Origin: Serpens gallinarum
GTDB taxonomy: Bacteria > Pseudomonadota > Gammaproteobacteria > Pseudomonadales > Pseudomonadaceae
Assembly: GCF_014836765.1 (NCBI RefSeq)
Contig: NZ_JACSQG010000005.1
Coordinates: 166,353 to 230,352 of the forward strand
Direction: 5' to 3'
DNA length: 64,000 bases
Shown one piece after another: positions 27,643-37,894 of this stretch (within the stretch, counting starts at the first letter, position 1; the number at the start of each line of letters is the position of its first letter). Both the position numbers and the translations under genes were made by a program. The notes beneath the pieces were generated by a model. It saw only the letters and a list, made by a program, of their open reading frames with translations, searched no databases and was not told the origin of the DNA.

Positions 27643-28197
27643 TCAGATCATCTTTCTGAAACGGTTCCAGGTTTGCTGGCCGGCGATTATCCAGTACGGG
27701 CGGGCCTGGCCGACTCCGGCCTGCTGCATGTACGGATGCTGCTGGATGATCCGCTCCAGCACTGGCTCCTGGGAGGGTTCGACATCCACGAAAAAGACGT
27801 GATCGCCTGCGCGCAAGCGATCCTGTAGTTGGCGGAAATACTGGTTGGGCGTCTGAATGCCAAACAGGCCGCCTTCCCAGGTACTGAAGCCAAGCAGGAT
27901 CAAGGCCAGGAAAATGAACGGAACCCAGCCGGCCGGGCTGTCTGTCCAACCGCTGAAGTAAGCAACCAGCAACACCAGAATGGCCAGTGCCAAGCCGATG
28001 TACAGGCCCCGGCGACCGGAATTGACCACATCGGTTTTCAACACCGAGGGCACGCTGTGCACGTGATGACGTTCCAGTGCCGCATCCTGCTCGCTCAGCA
28101 CATGAATCTGTTCGGTGGCGATGCCGCTGGCTTCGAGCTCACGCTCGATCTGTTCCAGATCATCCAGATTATTGCTGATGTAGTAATGGCGGTTCAT
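27643..28197 (-). CDS. Small two-helix membrane protein of unknown function
   Basis: A 184-residue protein. The N-terminal ~60 residues form a soluble domain (HYYISNNLDDLEQIERELEASGI...IHVLSE), followed by two membrane helices at about 65-85 and 92-110, then a soluble C-terminal part with GDHVFFVDVEPSQEPVL. The N-terminal fold resembles small domains of stress-linked membrane proteins in which a lipid or metabolite is sensed; this is weak. The ATG at 28197 follows GGAGG. It is divergent from the usp gene. Confidence 0.8.
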   Translation of the reverse strand: MNRHYYISNNLDDLEQIERELEASGIATEQIHVLSEQDAALERHHVHSVPSVLKTDVVNSGRRGLYIGLALAILVLLVAYFSGWTDSPAGWVPFIFLALILLGFSTWEGGLFGIQTPNQYFRQLQDRLRAGDHVFFVDVEPSQEPVLERIIQQHPYMQQAGVGQARPYWIIAGQQTWNRFRKMI

Positions 28198-28333
28198 AAG
28201 CACCTCCGAGGGCGATGAACCATCCTTGGTGAAGCAGACGAGTCAAAATGACTCACCCTGCAGTCTAGCACGGGGGTTCTGGGCTGATTCTGCCCTGCGC
28301 TATGCTTGGGTAAGTTCAGACAGGAGAAACACA

Positions 28334-28765
28334 ATGCGCACTGTATTATTGGCCTTCGATGGCTCTGACAGTTCCAAGCGAGCGCTGCAGTACGTCATAG
28401 ACTTCGCTCGTGAATACAATGCGACCCTGGAGTTGCATCTGATTAACGTGCAGCACGAGCCCATGGTGTACGGCGAATACATGACCGGCGACATCATCGA
28501 ACAAGTGGGAAACTCGATACGCGCCGAAGCCAGCAAGATTCTCGAGTGGCCAGCGGCCCAGCTTGCAGCAGCCGGCATCACCTACCAAACCCATACGGCA
28601 CTGGGCAACATCCCCGAGCAGATCGGCCTGGCTGCCAAGAAGCTGGGCTGTGACACCGTCGTCATGGGCACGCGTGGCCTGGGCAGCTTCACCGGCATGC
28701 TGATGGGCTCGGTGGCCACCCGGGTGATTCACGAAGTGCCGGTGCCGGTACTGCTGGTCAAGTAA
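28334..28765 (+). CDS. Universal stress protein, UspA family
   Basis: A 143-residue single Usp domain. It opens MRTVLLAFDGSDSSKRAL and carries the ATP-binding motif GTRGLGSFTGMLMGSVATRVIHEVPVPVLLV (G-2x-G-9x-G-S/T type) near the C-terminus, so it is the nucleotide-binding class. CAGGAG precedes the ATG at 28334. It lies tail to tail with the truncated haemoglobin gene, and both may serve low-oxygen or stationary survival. Confidence 0.92.
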   Translation: MRTVLLAFDGSDSSKRALQYVIDFAREYNATLELHLINVQHEPMVYGEYMTGDIIEQVGNSIRAEASKILEWPAAQLAAAGITYQTHTALGNIPEQIGLAAKKLGCDTVVMGTRGLGSFTGMLMGSVATRVIHEVPVPVLLVK

Positions 28766-28772
28766 CTCAGCG

Positions 28773-29210
28773 TCAAGACATCGGGCAGCCACGTGCCAGC
28801 TGGCTTGCCTGATGTGCCCGTTCGGCCGGGATCCGTAGCTGGGCCAACAGGTAGTCGGCAAATGTCGCTGAATAAGGCTGTAAGGCGATGGCGTCCTGCA
28901 TGCACGCCAGCCAGGCATCGCGCTCCGTCTGCGTAATATTCCAGCGCGTGTGAAACTGCGGAATGCTGATCGGCCCGAAACGCTCGGCGTAACGACGTGG
29001 CCCGCCCAACCAGCCGGTCAGGAACGTGGCCAGCTTGTCGCGAGCCAGGCTCAAGTCTTCGGGGTACAGGTTGCGTACACAGGCCGCAGCGCTTTTCTGA
29101 TCCATGATCCGATAAAAATCCGCTACCAGACGACGGATACCAGCCTCTGCGCCGGCCGCCTGAAACGAGGCGTCGCCGACGCCGAATTGGGGTTGTTGAG
29201 TGAGGGACAT
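28773..29210 (-). CDS. Group II truncated haemoglobin
   Basis: A 145-residue globin. TyrB10 is in DFYRIM (Y33), the proximal histidine is H87 in PQFHTRW, and the group II hallmark TrpG8 is W100 in ERDAWLACM. YPEDLSLARDKLATFLTGWLGGP is the usual E-helix to F-loop region. I use the ATG at 29210, six bases after another ATG, because AGG is better spaced. These proteins bind O2 or NO and handle oxidative or nitrosative stress. Confidence 0.92.
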   Translation of the reverse strand: MSLTQQPQFGVGDASFQAAGAEAGIRRLVADFYRIMDQKSAAACVRNLYPEDLSLARDKLATFLTGWLGGPRRYAERFGPISIPQFHTRWNITQTERDAWLACMQDAIALQPYSATFADYLLAQLRIPAERAHQASQLARGCPMS

Positions 29211-29303
29211 GTGCATACCTGCTTGGAAAGTGCTGCCGCCATAGTGCGGGGTTTTTCTCACACCGTGTGATTGAGCTGCGTCGGCATCTGCAACTGGCCC
29301 GCG

Positions 29304-29618
29304 CTAATTTCCACGTTTGCTGTCGATTTGCCGCAAGCGATTTCCCTCGAAGCGCAGGTAGTGATACATGCCGTTTTTGGGCCCGTAGATCCATTCCTCG
29401 ACCGACACCTCCTGGCGCCAGCCATAGTCATCAGCCTGCAGTTTGTAACCGATGCTTTGTCGGCTGGCAGGCTCTCCGCATGTGTTCAGGACTTCGAAGG
29501 CGCTGTCATCCAGGCTGACCAGGCGGCTGCCGCAGCGGTAAGTGGATGCTGCCTGGAGCGGGCTATTGAAAAGCAGCATGCATACGGCAGCGACCACCAG
29601 GCGAGTCATGATGTTCAT
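29304..29618 (-). CDS. DUF2845 exported protein
   Basis: A 104-residue protein with a signal peptide (about 1-23, cleaved after LQA) and a mature part of DUF2845 type: YRCGSRLVSLDDSAFEVLNTCGEP, then VEEWIYGPKNGMYHYLRFEGNRL. Two cysteines may form a disulfide. Its ATG overlaps the stop of the DUF748 gene as ATGA, so the two are translationally coupled. Function unknown; probably periplasmic. Confidence 0.88.
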   Translation of the reverse strand: MNIMTRLVVAAVCMLLFNSPLQAASTYRCGSRLVSLDDSAFEVLNTCGEPASRQSIGYKLQADDYGWRQEVSVEEWIYGPKNGMYHYLRFEGNRLRQIDSKRGN

Positions 29619-32518
29619 TCACTGTCCAGGTGCATCAGCGTGGCCACCTCTCCTGTTTCCTGTGCTTCGCCAACGACGGTATCGAGCAGGTATACCCGGC
29701 GATCCTCCAGACCGCCCTGATCGACCAGATAATCCTTGATGCTGGCCGCGCGCTGTTGGCTCAGACGGCGCAGCTGAGCCGGGTTGTCGGCCCAGGAGGC
29801 GAGGACCTCCTGACGCATGCGCTCAGCGCGTTCCTGATCGTCGAGTTCCTGCCATTCGGCGGGCGGTTGCCGTTGCAGGCGGCTGCGGTAGATGGCACCC
29901 AGCAGGGCGGACTGGGTGTCTTCGTCTACTTCCAGCTGGGTAGGGTCGTCCGGGACGCTCTTGCCGCGGCGTTGCAGGCTCTTGTAGAGCAGGTCCTGGT
30001 ACTCGCGCTGCAAGCGGCGTTCGGCCAGCAGTGGCCCGTCACTGGCTGCTGCGCTGCTGCCTTCGATTTCGAGGCGCAATGCGGGGCGCTGTTTGAGGGC
30101 GGCCGCCAGGGCGTCGAGACGTTGGCGAGCACGGCTGTCGAGTTCGCTGCTGCCGGCGGCAAAGCTGATTTGGCTGAGATCGTCATCGTCACCCCCGCTC
30201 ACCAATCCGGCAATGAATTTGAAGGGCGCTTGCACGGCGCGCAGCACCAGGTTGCGCAAGGTCTGCCAGATGATGGGCATGACACTGAATTCGGGATTGT
30301 TCAGGTCGCCCTGAATGGGCAGGGCGATGTCGATATTCCCTTGGGTGTCCTTGAGCAGGGCGACGGCCAGGCGTACCGGTAAGTCAACGGCGCTCGGGCT
30401 GTCGACGCGCTCGCCGAGCTGCAGGTTCTCGAGCAGCATATGATTTTCGGCATTGAGCCTGCCTTGCTCGATGCGGTAGTGCAGGTCGAGATTGAGGCGC
30501 CCCTTGCGGATGCGATAGCCGGCGAATTTGCCCGAGTAGGGCGTCAGAGTGGTCAGCTCGACGTTCTTGAACGAAGTGGCGATGTCCAGGCTGTGCAACG
30601 GATCGAAGGGCGTCAGGCGACCGGTGATGCTGACCGGCGCGTAGCGGTCCACTTTGCCGGTGATATTCACCGCCGCCGGCTGTTGGGCGCGGTTGTCCAG
30701 GGTGCCGACGGTGCCGTTGAGCTCTTGGATGGCGGTGGCGAAGTTGGGCTGCAGGCTGAAGTCGGCGAAGTTAGCCGAGCCGCTGTGAATGACAATGGCG
30801 CCGATCTGGATGCCCAGCGGTGGCGCATCGGTATCGCTTGCAGGAGTCGCTGCCGGGTCGGCTGGCTGTTCGACGATCAGTTCGGCGACGTTGGTGGTCA
30901 GGTCCTCGTAAATGATGAAGCGCGCGTAAGGCTCGTTTAGATCAATGCTGGCAATGTTCAGGCTGTCGTCGTGGCGGTAGTCGAGGCCTTGGAGCTGCAG
31001 GCGCTGCCATTTGACGAAGTCGCGTTCCTTGAGGGTATCCAGAGTATGCAACTGATCAACCTCGGCATTGCCGGTGATTTGCATCGCTAACGGCTCGATG
31101 CTGTCCAGACGCACGTCCAGCTCGCTGGCCAACTGCCCGCTGCGCAATTCCAGGCGCACGAACGGGCTCAGGTAGGCCTGAGCCAGGCGCAGGTCGATGT
31201 CCTGGGTATTGACCTTGAGTCGGGCGCTGACCGGACTGAGTTGTACCTCGCCTTCGGCGTGCAATCGACCCTGTTCGCCCAGGCCTGTGTCCAGCCGGAG
31301 TTGGAAAGGTGATTGGCCCAGGCTGTCGAGTTGTTGTACATCCACATCCAGTGGGCCGACCAGCAGCTCGACGTCCTGCTCCGGAACCCGATCGGTGAGA
31401 TGCACCCGATAGCCGCGCAACTGGCCATCCTGGAGCAGCACCTGCCAGGATTTGCCGGATTCGCTGTCGGCTGCGTCATCGCGGGTGGGCGTTTCGTCGC
31501 CGGCCAGTAGCGTCTGCCAGTTGATCTGACCGTCGGCTTCACGACTGGCCCAGGCTTCGAGTTGGGTGCTGCGTAGCTGTCCGATGACCACACGTTGCTC
31601 GGCCAGATCCAGTGATACCTGCTGCGCATCAAGGTCTTCCAGGCGCAGCAAGGGCTGTCCATCGGGCCCGTCAATGGCGAACGGTGCCAGTTGCACACGG
31701 GCGTTGCTGAGTTGCAGTTGGGTGGTTTCGCTGAGGTCGAGGCGGTAATCGCTGTGCAGATTGAGCGCGCCCTGCTGCAGATGCAGGGGCAGCATGTCCT
31801 GCACATAAGGCCAGAAGGTCTTCAGCGTGAGATCGGTCACTTGAAAGCGACCCTCGGAGGTAAAGGGTGACAGGTCGAAGCGGCCCTGCCAGGCGATGTT
31901 CCCGCCATCCGGCCCACTCGCCGAGAGGCTGGCGTCGGCATCGCCATCGACACGGGTGGCCAGGTTATGCAGCTCGAAGTCGAGCGGATCGTAGACGAAG
32001 TCGATGGGCTCGCTGGGGCGTTGATCCTGGAAATGCACCAGGCCGCGCTCCAGCAGCAGGCGGTCGATGCGCAGAGGGAAGGGTTCGCTGGGTTCAGTCT
32101 CGGCGGGTTCGGGCGCTTCGCTGGTGGGTAGCTCAAACAGCTGGGCCAGGTTCAGGCTGCCGTCCTTGGCAAACAGGATTTCGCTGTGGGGGCGCAGCAG
32201 GCGCACGTCAGCCAGGTGCAGGGTTCGCTGCCACAGACTGTCCCATTCCAGGTCCACATGCAGCGCTTCGAAAGCTGCCTGGGGTGCCTCGGCTTCCCCC
32301 AGCCGCAGGTTGTGTAGGTCCAGAGTCAGCGTAAAGGGATTGAATTCGAGGCGCTCCAGCGTGGCCGGCACCGTGGCGTACTGGGCCAGTTGCTGATTGG
32401 CAATGCGCAGGGCGATGCCCGGCAGAATCAGAAAGCCGATCAGGCTGTAGACCAAGAGCGCGACCAGCAGTACCCAGCCGGTACGAATCAATCCTTTCGA
32501 CATAGCGGCGCCATTCAT
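29615..32518 (-). CDS. DUF748/AsmA-like envelope protein
   Basis: A 967-residue protein with one N-terminal membrane helix (about residues 10-33) and a very long beta-rich periplasmic region of AsmA-like repeats (TLERLEFNPFTLTLDLHNLRLGE near the start; DUF748 blocks such as LGIQIGAIVIHSGSANFADFSLQPNF and LPVRLAVALLKDTQGNIDIALPIQGDLNNPEF). The C-terminal ~150 residues look like an OmpA-type peptidoglycan-binding region (FAAGSSELDSRARQRLDALAAAL). AsmA-like proteins are thought to bridge inner and outer membranes and move phospholipids. I prefer the ATG at 32518; the one at 32503 lacks a ribosome site. Confidence 0.85.
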   Translation of the reverse strand: MNGAAMSKGLIRTGWVLLVALLVYSLIGFLILPGIALRIANQQLAQYATVPATLERLEFNPFTLTLDLHNLRLGEAEAPQAAFEALHVDLEWDSLWQRTLHLADVRLLRPHSEILFAKDGSLNLAQLFELPTSEAPEPAETEPSEPFPLRIDRLLLERGLVHFQDQRPSEPIDFVYDPLDFELHNLATRVDGDADASLSASGPDGGNIAWQGRFDLSPFTSEGRFQVTDLTLKTFWPYVQDMLPLHLQQGALNLHSDYRLDLSETTQLQLSNARVQLAPFAIDGPDGQPLLRLEDLDAQQVSLDLAEQRVVIGQLRSTQLEAWASREADGQINWQTLLAGDETPTRDDAADSESGKSWQVLLQDGQLRGYRVHLTDRVPEQDVELLVGPLDVDVQQLDSLGQSPFQLRLDTGLGEQGRLHAEGEVQLSPVSARLKVNTQDIDLRLAQAYLSPFVRLELRSGQLASELDVRLDSIEPLAMQITGNAEVDQLHTLDTLKERDFVKWQRLQLQGLDYRHDDSLNIASIDLNEPYARFIIYEDLTTNVAELIVEQPADPAATPASDTDAPPLGIQIGAIVIHSGSANFADFSLQPNFATAIQELNGTVGTLDNRAQQPAAVNITGKVDRYAPVSITGRLTPFDPLHSLDIATSFKNVELTTLTPYSGKFAGYRIRKGRLNLDLHYRIEQGRLNAENHMLLENLQLGERVDSPSAVDLPVRLAVALLKDTQGNIDIALPIQGDLNNPEFSVMPIIWQTLRNLVLRAVQAPFKFIAGLVSGGDDDDLSQISFAAGSSELDSRARQRLDALAAALKQRPALRLEIEGSSAAASDGPLLAERRLQREYQDLLYKSLQRRGKSVPDDPTQLEVDEDTQSALLGAIYRSRLQRQPPAEWQELDDQERAERMRQEVLASWADNPAQLRRLSQQRAASIKDYLVDQGGLEDRRVYLLDTVVGEAQETGEVATLMHLDSE

Positions 32519-32627
32519 TCCAGTAAAGACGGCACGAGTATGGCAGGCCCTGAGAGAGTCAGAATGACGGTGGTCCATTATGTGTTGCGGCGGGTTCCTT
32601 CTCCCGGCGGTTGCCAGAGTGAAAACC

Positions 32628-33638
32628 TCAGAGGTGCAAAATCAGGGTTTTCAACGGTGCGTGGCCGTCTCTCGACGGAAAATCCGCAGCCGGGAAAATC
32701 GGCTGGCAATCCCGTACCGGTCTCCCCAGCTTGCTTGCGCAACGCATGACCTGATCGCGCCATTCACCCATATCGACTTTGGCCAGGTTGTTGCTGCACA
32801 CCAGCACGCCGCCTTCGGCAGTGGTCAACAGCGCGGGCTTGAGCAGGCTTTGATAGTCGCGCAGCAGGTCGACGGTGCCAAAGGCGCTCTTGGCCCAGGC
32901 GGGCGGGTCGAGAAACACCAAGTCGAATTGGCGTTGCTCCAGTCGTTCGTAAGAGGGCAGGCGGTGACCGCGACGGTGGGCAATGGGCAGGTCGGCGAGC
33001 TGGCGGATGGCCGAGAAATAATCGGACTGAATAAACCGCATGGCCGGCAATTGCGGGTTGAGGGCCGCGTTTTCCTTACCGACGGCCAGGTTGCCGGCGG
33101 CGAAATCCAGATTCCATACCTCGCTGGCGCCGCCCGCACTGGCGCACAGGCCAACGCCGCAGGTGTACGCAAACAGGTTGAGCACCGACTTGCCAGCCGC
33201 GTGCTGTTTGACCCAGCCGCGAGCGTTGCGCAGGTCGAGAAACAGCAGCGGGTCCTGGCCCGCATGGCGACCGCGCACCCGGTAGTTGAGGCCCCATTCA
33301 TGGCCGACCAGTTCAGCCAGCGCCGCCGGCTCCGGCTGATGGGCTGCGCGGTCGATGCGTGAATGGCCCTGGGAGCGATCGTTGTAGACCATCAGTAGCG
33401 GTGTGCCGAGAGAGGCGTCGATCTGCGCGCTGAGCCTCGGCAGCAGAGCGACGTCCAGAGGCTGATGAAAACTCTGGATCAACAGTTGCGGGCCATAGCG
33501 GTCAATGGTCAGGCCGGGAACGCCTTCCTGGCTGCCATGGAAGAGGCGGTAGCAGTCGGTACCTTGAGCGTGCAGTTCGTCCAGCAAAGGGCGACGAGCG
33601 TCCAGGGCGGCGCGCAGCGCCTGGTCAAGAGAGGGCAT
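32628..33638 (-). CDS. RlmI/RlmK-type class I SAM-dependent rRNA methyltransferase
   Basis: A 336-residue methyltransferase. It has the PF10672-type N-terminal region (YRLFHGSQEGVPGLTIDRYG), the SAM-binding motif VLNLFAYTCGVGLCASAGGASEVWNLDF (~150-178), and FDLVFLDPPAWAKSAFGTVDL carrying the catalytic DPP motif (~248-268). Relatives RlmI and RlmK methylate cytosine or guanine in 23S rRNA. No PUA domain is visible at the N-terminus, so it is a shorter relative and the exact target is open. Confidence 0.87.
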   Translation of the reverse strand: MPSLDQALRAALDARRPLLDELHAQGTDCYRLFHGSQEGVPGLTIDRYGPQLLIQSFHQPLDVALLPRLSAQIDASLGTPLLMVYNDRSQGHSRIDRAAHQPEPAALAELVGHEWGLNYRVRGRHAGQDPLLFLDLRNARGWVKQHAAGKSVLNLFAYTCGVGLCASAGGASEVWNLDFAAGNLAVGKENAALNPQLPAMRFIQSDYFSAIRQLADLPIAHRRGHRLPSYERLEQRQFDLVFLDPPAWAKSAFGTVDLLRDYQSLLKPALLTTAEGGVLVCSNNLAKVDMGEWRDQVMRCASKLGRPVRDCQPIFPAADFPSRDGHAPLKTLILHL

Positions 33639-33709
33639 GCGCGGCGGTCTCGGGAGGGGAAGGTGCGCATTTTACAAGAAAACCCGGCGCCACGCCGCCG
33701 GGCTGGCGA

Positions 33710-34585
33710 TTAGCTGTTGGGCAAGCCCAATCGGCGTCGTGCGCGGTGGATCGAGCCGTTGCGCACAGCCCAGCGCAACACCGGGGCGCTATGCAATACG
33801 GCGGTGCGTATCCAATAGCGCCGGCGATTGCCCTGATGAAAGCCCAGCTGGACGGCTGCCCATCCGGGGAGCAAGTCGATACCGGCGCGCAGCATCAAGG
33901 CGCCCATCGGTTTGCTCAGAGTATTGGGGGCGGGCGCATTGAGCAGGACGCGCATGACTTCACGGCAGCGCTCGTCACAGAGCAACTGCGGGCGCATGGC
34001 CTGGAAATAGTCGGCCACTTGCTGACGGGTGCGTGGGATGTCGCGAGCACCGAGGCGTTCACCGACCAGGGCGATTTCATTGTAGTAGCGATCCTGCTCA
34101 TGGCCCGGCATCGCCGGATTGCGGTAGCGCAGGTGCGATTGCAGGAAACTGTACACCTCGGCTACATGCACCCAGGTGAGTAGCGCAGGATCATTGGCGG
34201 CATAGGGGCGGCCATCGGGGGCTACGCCGGTGATGTGGTCATGGATGCGTCGCACTCGGGCGATCAGGCGCTCGGCGTCGGCGCGACTGGCAAAGGTGGT
34301 ACCGGAAATGAACTGCCCGGTGCGGCGCAAACGGCCGAGCATGTCCTGGCGAAAATTCGAGTGGTCCCAGACGCCGGAAAGGGCGAGAGGGTGGAGCATC
34401 TGTAGCATCAGGGCGGAAACCCCACCGATCAGCATCGAGGTGAAATCGCTATGCACCTTCCAGCAGGCTGAGTCGGGTCCGAACAAGCCCGGATCGCCCT
34501 TGGGATTCTCGAAATCGACACCGCCCAAGGCCAGCCCGGTGAGGCTGAGCACCTGGCGTTCAATGCGTTGACGTAGGTATTCCAT
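33710..34585 (-). CDS. MpaB-like oxygenase (DUF2236 family)
   Basis: A 291-residue protein of the latex-oxygenase/MpaB-like family. Conserved patches are CWKVHSDFTSMLIGGVSALMLQMLHPLALSGVWDHS (~41-76), RLRRTGQFISGTTFASRADAERLI and the histidine in LLTWVHVAEVYSFL (~135-148). Family members bind haem b or are putative oxygenases; the substrate here is unknown. Start chosen at 34585 (GAGG upstream). Confidence 0.82.
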   Translation of the reverse strand: MEYLRQRIERQVLSLTGLALGGVDFENPKGDPGLFGPDSACWKVHSDFTSMLIGGVSALMLQMLHPLALSGVWDHSNFRQDMLGRLRRTGQFISGTTFASRADAERLIARVRRIHDHITGVAPDGRPYAANDPALLTWVHVAEVYSFLQSHLRYRNPAMPGHEQDRYYNEIALVGERLGARDIPRTRQQVADYFQAMRPQLLCDERCREVMRVLLNAPAPNTLSKPMGALMLRAGIDLLPGWAAVQLGFHQGNRRRYWIRTAVLHSAPVLRWAVRNGSIHRARRRLGLPNS

Positions 34586-34761
34586 AAAAACGGCCTCGCG
34601 CTCTAGCCTGAGACCCGCAGACCAGAGCAGCAAATGGACGGTGGAAGCATCCTGCGTGTGAGCTCAGGGTAGCCTGCAGAGGCAGGCCAGGCGTGCAGGG
34701 CGTCGGGTTGGGTGCACAGCTGATCGGCTGCACACGTCCTTCGCCCTTGCATTTGCCGCCG

Positions 34762-36426
34762 TCACCCCCGGTGGCGGCTCCGGAAATACTCGATCAGGCC
34801 TCGGGTCGAGGCGTCTTCACCGTTGGCGTCCTGGCTGCCGACCAGGCTCTGGTAGACGTTGCGGCCCAGGTCTTTGCCCAATTCCACGCCCCACTGGTCG
34901 AAGGCGTTGATGCCCCAAAGCGCGCTTTGCACGAAGACCTTGTGCTCGTAGAGCGCCACCAGGGCGCCGAGACGGCGCGGATCGATGCGTTCGACCACCA
35001 GGGTGTTGCTCGGTCGATTGCCGGGAATCACCTTGTGCGGTGCCAGGCGTTGTACTTCCTCCTCCGACAGCCCTTGGGCGCGCAGCTCGGCTTCGGCTTC
35101 GGCGCGGGTCTTGCCGAGCATCAACGCCTGGCTCTGCGACAGGCAGTTGGCATACAACCAATGATGGTGATCGGCCAGCGGGTTGTAGCTGACCACCGGG
35201 ACGATGAAGTCCGCGGGAATCAGCAGCGTGCCCTGGTGCAGCAACTGATGGTACGCATGCTGGCCGTTGCAGCCGACGCCACCCCAGATCACCGGGCCTG
35301 TGCTGCAGGTCACCGGGCTGCCGTCTTGACGCACGCTCTTGCCATTCGACTCCATGTCCAACTGCTGCAGGTGCTTAACGAAGTTGCGCAGGTTGTGGTC
35401 GTAGGGCAGGAAGGCATGGCTCTGCGCGCCCCAGAAATTGCTGTACCAGAGGCTGAGCATGGCCAGCAGCACGGGCATGTTTTGCTCGAAAGGCGTCTCG
35501 CGCAGGTGCTGATCCATGCAATAGGCGCCGGTCAGCAGCTCCTTGAAGTTGGCCATGCCGATGGCCAGGGCAGTGGGCAGACCGATGGCCGACCACAGTG
35601 AATAGCGCCCGCCCACCCAGTCCCACATGGGGAAGATGTTCTTTTCGCTGATGCCGAAATCGATGGCTGCCTGACGGTTGCTGGTCACGGCGATAAAGTG
35701 CCGATAAAGCTTCTGTTCCGAGCCCCCGCTGGCCAGGTACCAAGTGCGCGCCGCCTGGGCGTTCTTGAGGGTTTCCAGGGTATTGAAGGACTTGCTGGAG
35801 ACGATGAACAGCGTGGTTTCGGCATTCAACCGGGCGGTTACTTCGCGAAATTCGCTGCCATCGATATTCGCCAGGTAATGGCAACGTACGCCGCGCTGGG
35901 CGAAGGGCAATAGGGCTTCGGAAACCAACTCCGGCCCCAGAAAGGAGCCGCCAATGCCGATGTTCACCACATCGGTAATGCTCTTTTCGCTGTAGCCGCG
36001 CCACAGGTTGTTATGGATTCGTCCTACCAGGTCGGTCATCTGCCCCAGCACGCGGTGCACGTCGGGCATCACATCCTCGCCGTTGACCAGGACCTGCTCA
36101 CCGATGGGGCGACGCAGGGCTGTGTGCAGCGCAGGGCGGCGTTCCGAGGCGTTGACGGTTTCACCGTCCAGCTGGGCCTGAATGGCGTCTTCGAGGCCGG
36201 CCTCGCGGGCCAGGCGCATCAGCAGCGCGACGGTATCCTCGGTGATCAGGTTCTTCGAGTAATCAAGAAACAATCCGCAGGCGGTCAACGAGAAGTCGGT
36301 AAAGCGCTGCGGTTGCTCGGCGAACGCCTCGCGCAGGCTGAACGCGCGCATGGCCTGGCGGTGTTCGCTCAGTGCCTGCCAAGCTGGCAGTCGGGTGATA
36401 TCGGGTGGGGTTTGGTAGTACGCCAT
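34762..36426 (-). CDS. pgi: Glucose-6-phosphate isomerase
   Basis: A 554-residue enzyme interconverting glucose-6-phosphate and fructose-6-phosphate. Family motifs are visible: [16 protein letters not shown] (~151-166), [14 protein letters not shown] (~206), the [13 protein letters not shown] block (~268) and [15 protein letters not shown] (~375). The start at 36426 follows AGGAAG. It lies downstream of panD on the same strand, separated by a strong hairpin. Confidence 0.97.
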   Translation of the reverse strand: MAYYQTPPDITRLPAWQALSEHRQAMRAFSLREAFAEQPQRFTDFSLTACGLFLDYSKNLITEDTVALLMRLAREAGLEDAIQAQLDGETVNASERRPALHTALRRPIGEQVLVNGEDVMPDVHRVLGQMTDLVGRIHNNLWRGYSEKSITDVVNIGIGGSFLGPELVSEALLPFAQRGVRCHYLANIDGSEFREVTARLNAETTLFIVSSKSFNTLETLKNAQAARTWYLASGGSEQKLYRHFIAVTSNRQAAIDFGISEKNIFPMWDWVGGRYSLWSAIGLPTALAIGMANFKELLTGAYCMDQHLRETPFEQNMPVLLAMLSLWYSNFWGAQSHAFLPYDHNLRNFVKHLQQLDMESNGKSVRQDGSPVTCSTGPVIWGGVGCNGQHAYHQLLHQGTLLIPADFIVPVVSYNPLADHHHWLYANCLSQSQALMLGKTRAEAEAELRAQGLSEEEVQRLAPHKVIPGNRPSNTLVVERIDPRRLGALVALYEHKVFVQSALWGINAFDQWGVELGKDLGRNVYQSLVGSQDANGEDASTRGLIEYFRSRHRG

Positions 36427-36543
36427 GTCCGGCTTCCTGTGCGGTGGCGCGCGAACCTTCGCGCGTTCGGAAAATTCCTGCAGGCAGCGCGCATGGTCGC
36501 ACCGCCACTTCCCTTGGAGAGCCAAACACCGAGGGCGTTCATC

Positions 36544-36564
36544 GGGGCGACCGAAGGTCGCCCC
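36544..36564 (-). terminator. Hairpin after panD
   Basis: A perfect 9-bp stem GGGGCGACC/GGTCGCCCC with a 3-nt loop lies right after the panD stop. No T-run follows, so termination may be partial and pgi could be read through. Confidence 0.5.
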
Positions 36565-36568
36565 GGTG

Positions 36569-36949
36569 TCAGGCCAGCTGGACTGGTATGGCGTTGCTGG
36601 TGTGGCTCAGGTCGCCATCTGCGCCGATGTACAACACGCGGGGCTGGTGACTGTCCAGTTCGGCTTCGCTGTAGTGGGCGTAGGCGCAAATAATCAGGCG
36701 ATGGCCGACATCCGCCTTGTGGGCTGCGGCGCCGTTGACGGAAATGATCCTTGAGCCGGCTTCGCCACGAATCGCATAAGTGGTGAAGCGCTCGCCATTG
36801 TCCACGTTATACAGCTGGATCTGCTCGTATTCGCGGATCCCGGACAGGTCCAGCCAGTCGCCATCAATGGCGCAGGAGCCTTCATAGTCCAGCACGGCGT
36901 GGGTGACGATGGCGCGGTGCAGTTTGGCCTTGAGCATGATGGCATGCAT
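36569..36949 (-). CDS. panD: Aspartate 1-decarboxylase
   Basis: A 126-residue pyruvoyl enzyme that makes beta-alanine for pantothenate. The self-cleavage site is Gly24-Ser25 in [28 protein letters not shown] is the conserved core. Only ~100 bp separate it from panC upstream, so panB-panC-panD form one pathway cluster. Confidence 0.97.
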   Translation of the reverse strand: MHAIMLKAKLHRAIVTHAVLDYEGSCAIDGDWLDLSGIREYEQIQLYNVDNGERFTTYAIRGEAGSRIISVNGAAAHKADVGHRLIICAYAHYSEAELDSHQPRVLYIGADGDLSHTSNAIPVQLA

Positions 36950-37045
36950 GACGGGGTTTCCTCATCAGGTGCCGCAAAACGGCGGCAGAGTGTGCCCCAA
37001 GCCCGGTGACCGGACAAGGTGGGCAATCGGCCGCCGAGGCGGGGA

Positions 37046-37894
37046 TTAACGATTGATGGTCAGGTTGTCGATCAGACGCGTGCTGCCCAGGTAAGCGGCA
37101 GCCAGAATCACCAGTTGCCGGTCCTGAGGGATGGCCGGTCGCAGTGTCTCGGCTTCGCGGATTTCCAGGTAGTCCGGGCGAAAGCCGGCCTGTTCCTGGA
37201 GTGTTCTGGCTTCGGCAATCAAGGTGGCGAAGTCGTTGGCACCGGCGGCCAGGGCGTTGCCGATGTGGTTCAGGCTGCGGTAAAGCGCTGGCGCGGCCTG
37301 GCGCTGGGCTTCATCCAGATAGCCATTGCGCGAGGACAAGGCCAGGCCGTCGGCGGCGCGAACGATGGGCGTGCCCTGGATCTCGATCGGCAGGTTCAGG
37401 TCGCGGACCATGGTGCGGATCACCGCCAATTGCTGGTAATCCTTCTCGCCGAAAATCGCGAGATCGGGCTGGACCATGTTGAACAGTTTGCAGACTACGG
37501 TGGAAACACCGTCGAAATGGCCGGGACGGCTGGCGCCGCACAGACCCTCGGTTACGCGGGGCACCACCACCCGGGTTTGGTCATCCATCCCGTTTGGATA
37601 CATTTCTGCGACGCCGGGCGCGAACAGCAGCGCGCAACCGGCAGCGGCCAGTTTTTCCTGGTCGGCAGCGAGGGTGCGCGGGTAGGTGTCCAGGTCTTCG
37701 TTGGCCCCGAACTGCAGCGGGTTGACGAAAATGCTCGCCACCACGAACTCGCTGTGGGCAACGGCCTGCCGGACCAGCGCAATGTGGCCTTCGTGCAGGT
37801 TGCCCATGGTCGGTGTCAGGGCGATGCGCTTGCCGACGCTGCGGGCCTGGGCCACGGCAGCGCGCAATTCATGAACGGTAGTAACGGTTTTCAT
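37046..37894 (-). CDS. panC: Pantothenate synthetase
   Basis: A 282-residue ATP-dependent ligase joining pantoate and beta-alanine. Motifs [18 protein letters not shown] (~27-44, HIGH-like), [26 protein letters not shown] and SSRNGYL (KMSKS-like region) are all present. Its ATG overlaps the panB stop as ATGA, showing translational coupling. Confidence 0.97.
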   Translation of the reverse strand: MKTVTTVHELRAAVAQARSVGKRIALTPTMGNLHEGHIALVRQAVAHSEFVVASIFVNPLQFGANEDLDTYPRTLAADQEKLAAAGCALLFAPGVAEMYPNGMDDQTRVVVPRVTEGLCGASRPGHFDGVSTVVCKLFNMVQPDLAIFGEKDYQQLAVIRTMVRDLNLPIEIQGTPIVRAADGLALSSRNGYLDEAQRQAAPALYRSLNHIGNALAAGANDFATLIAEARTLQEQAGFRPDYLEIREAETLRPAIPQDRQLVILAAAYLGSTRLIDNLTINR

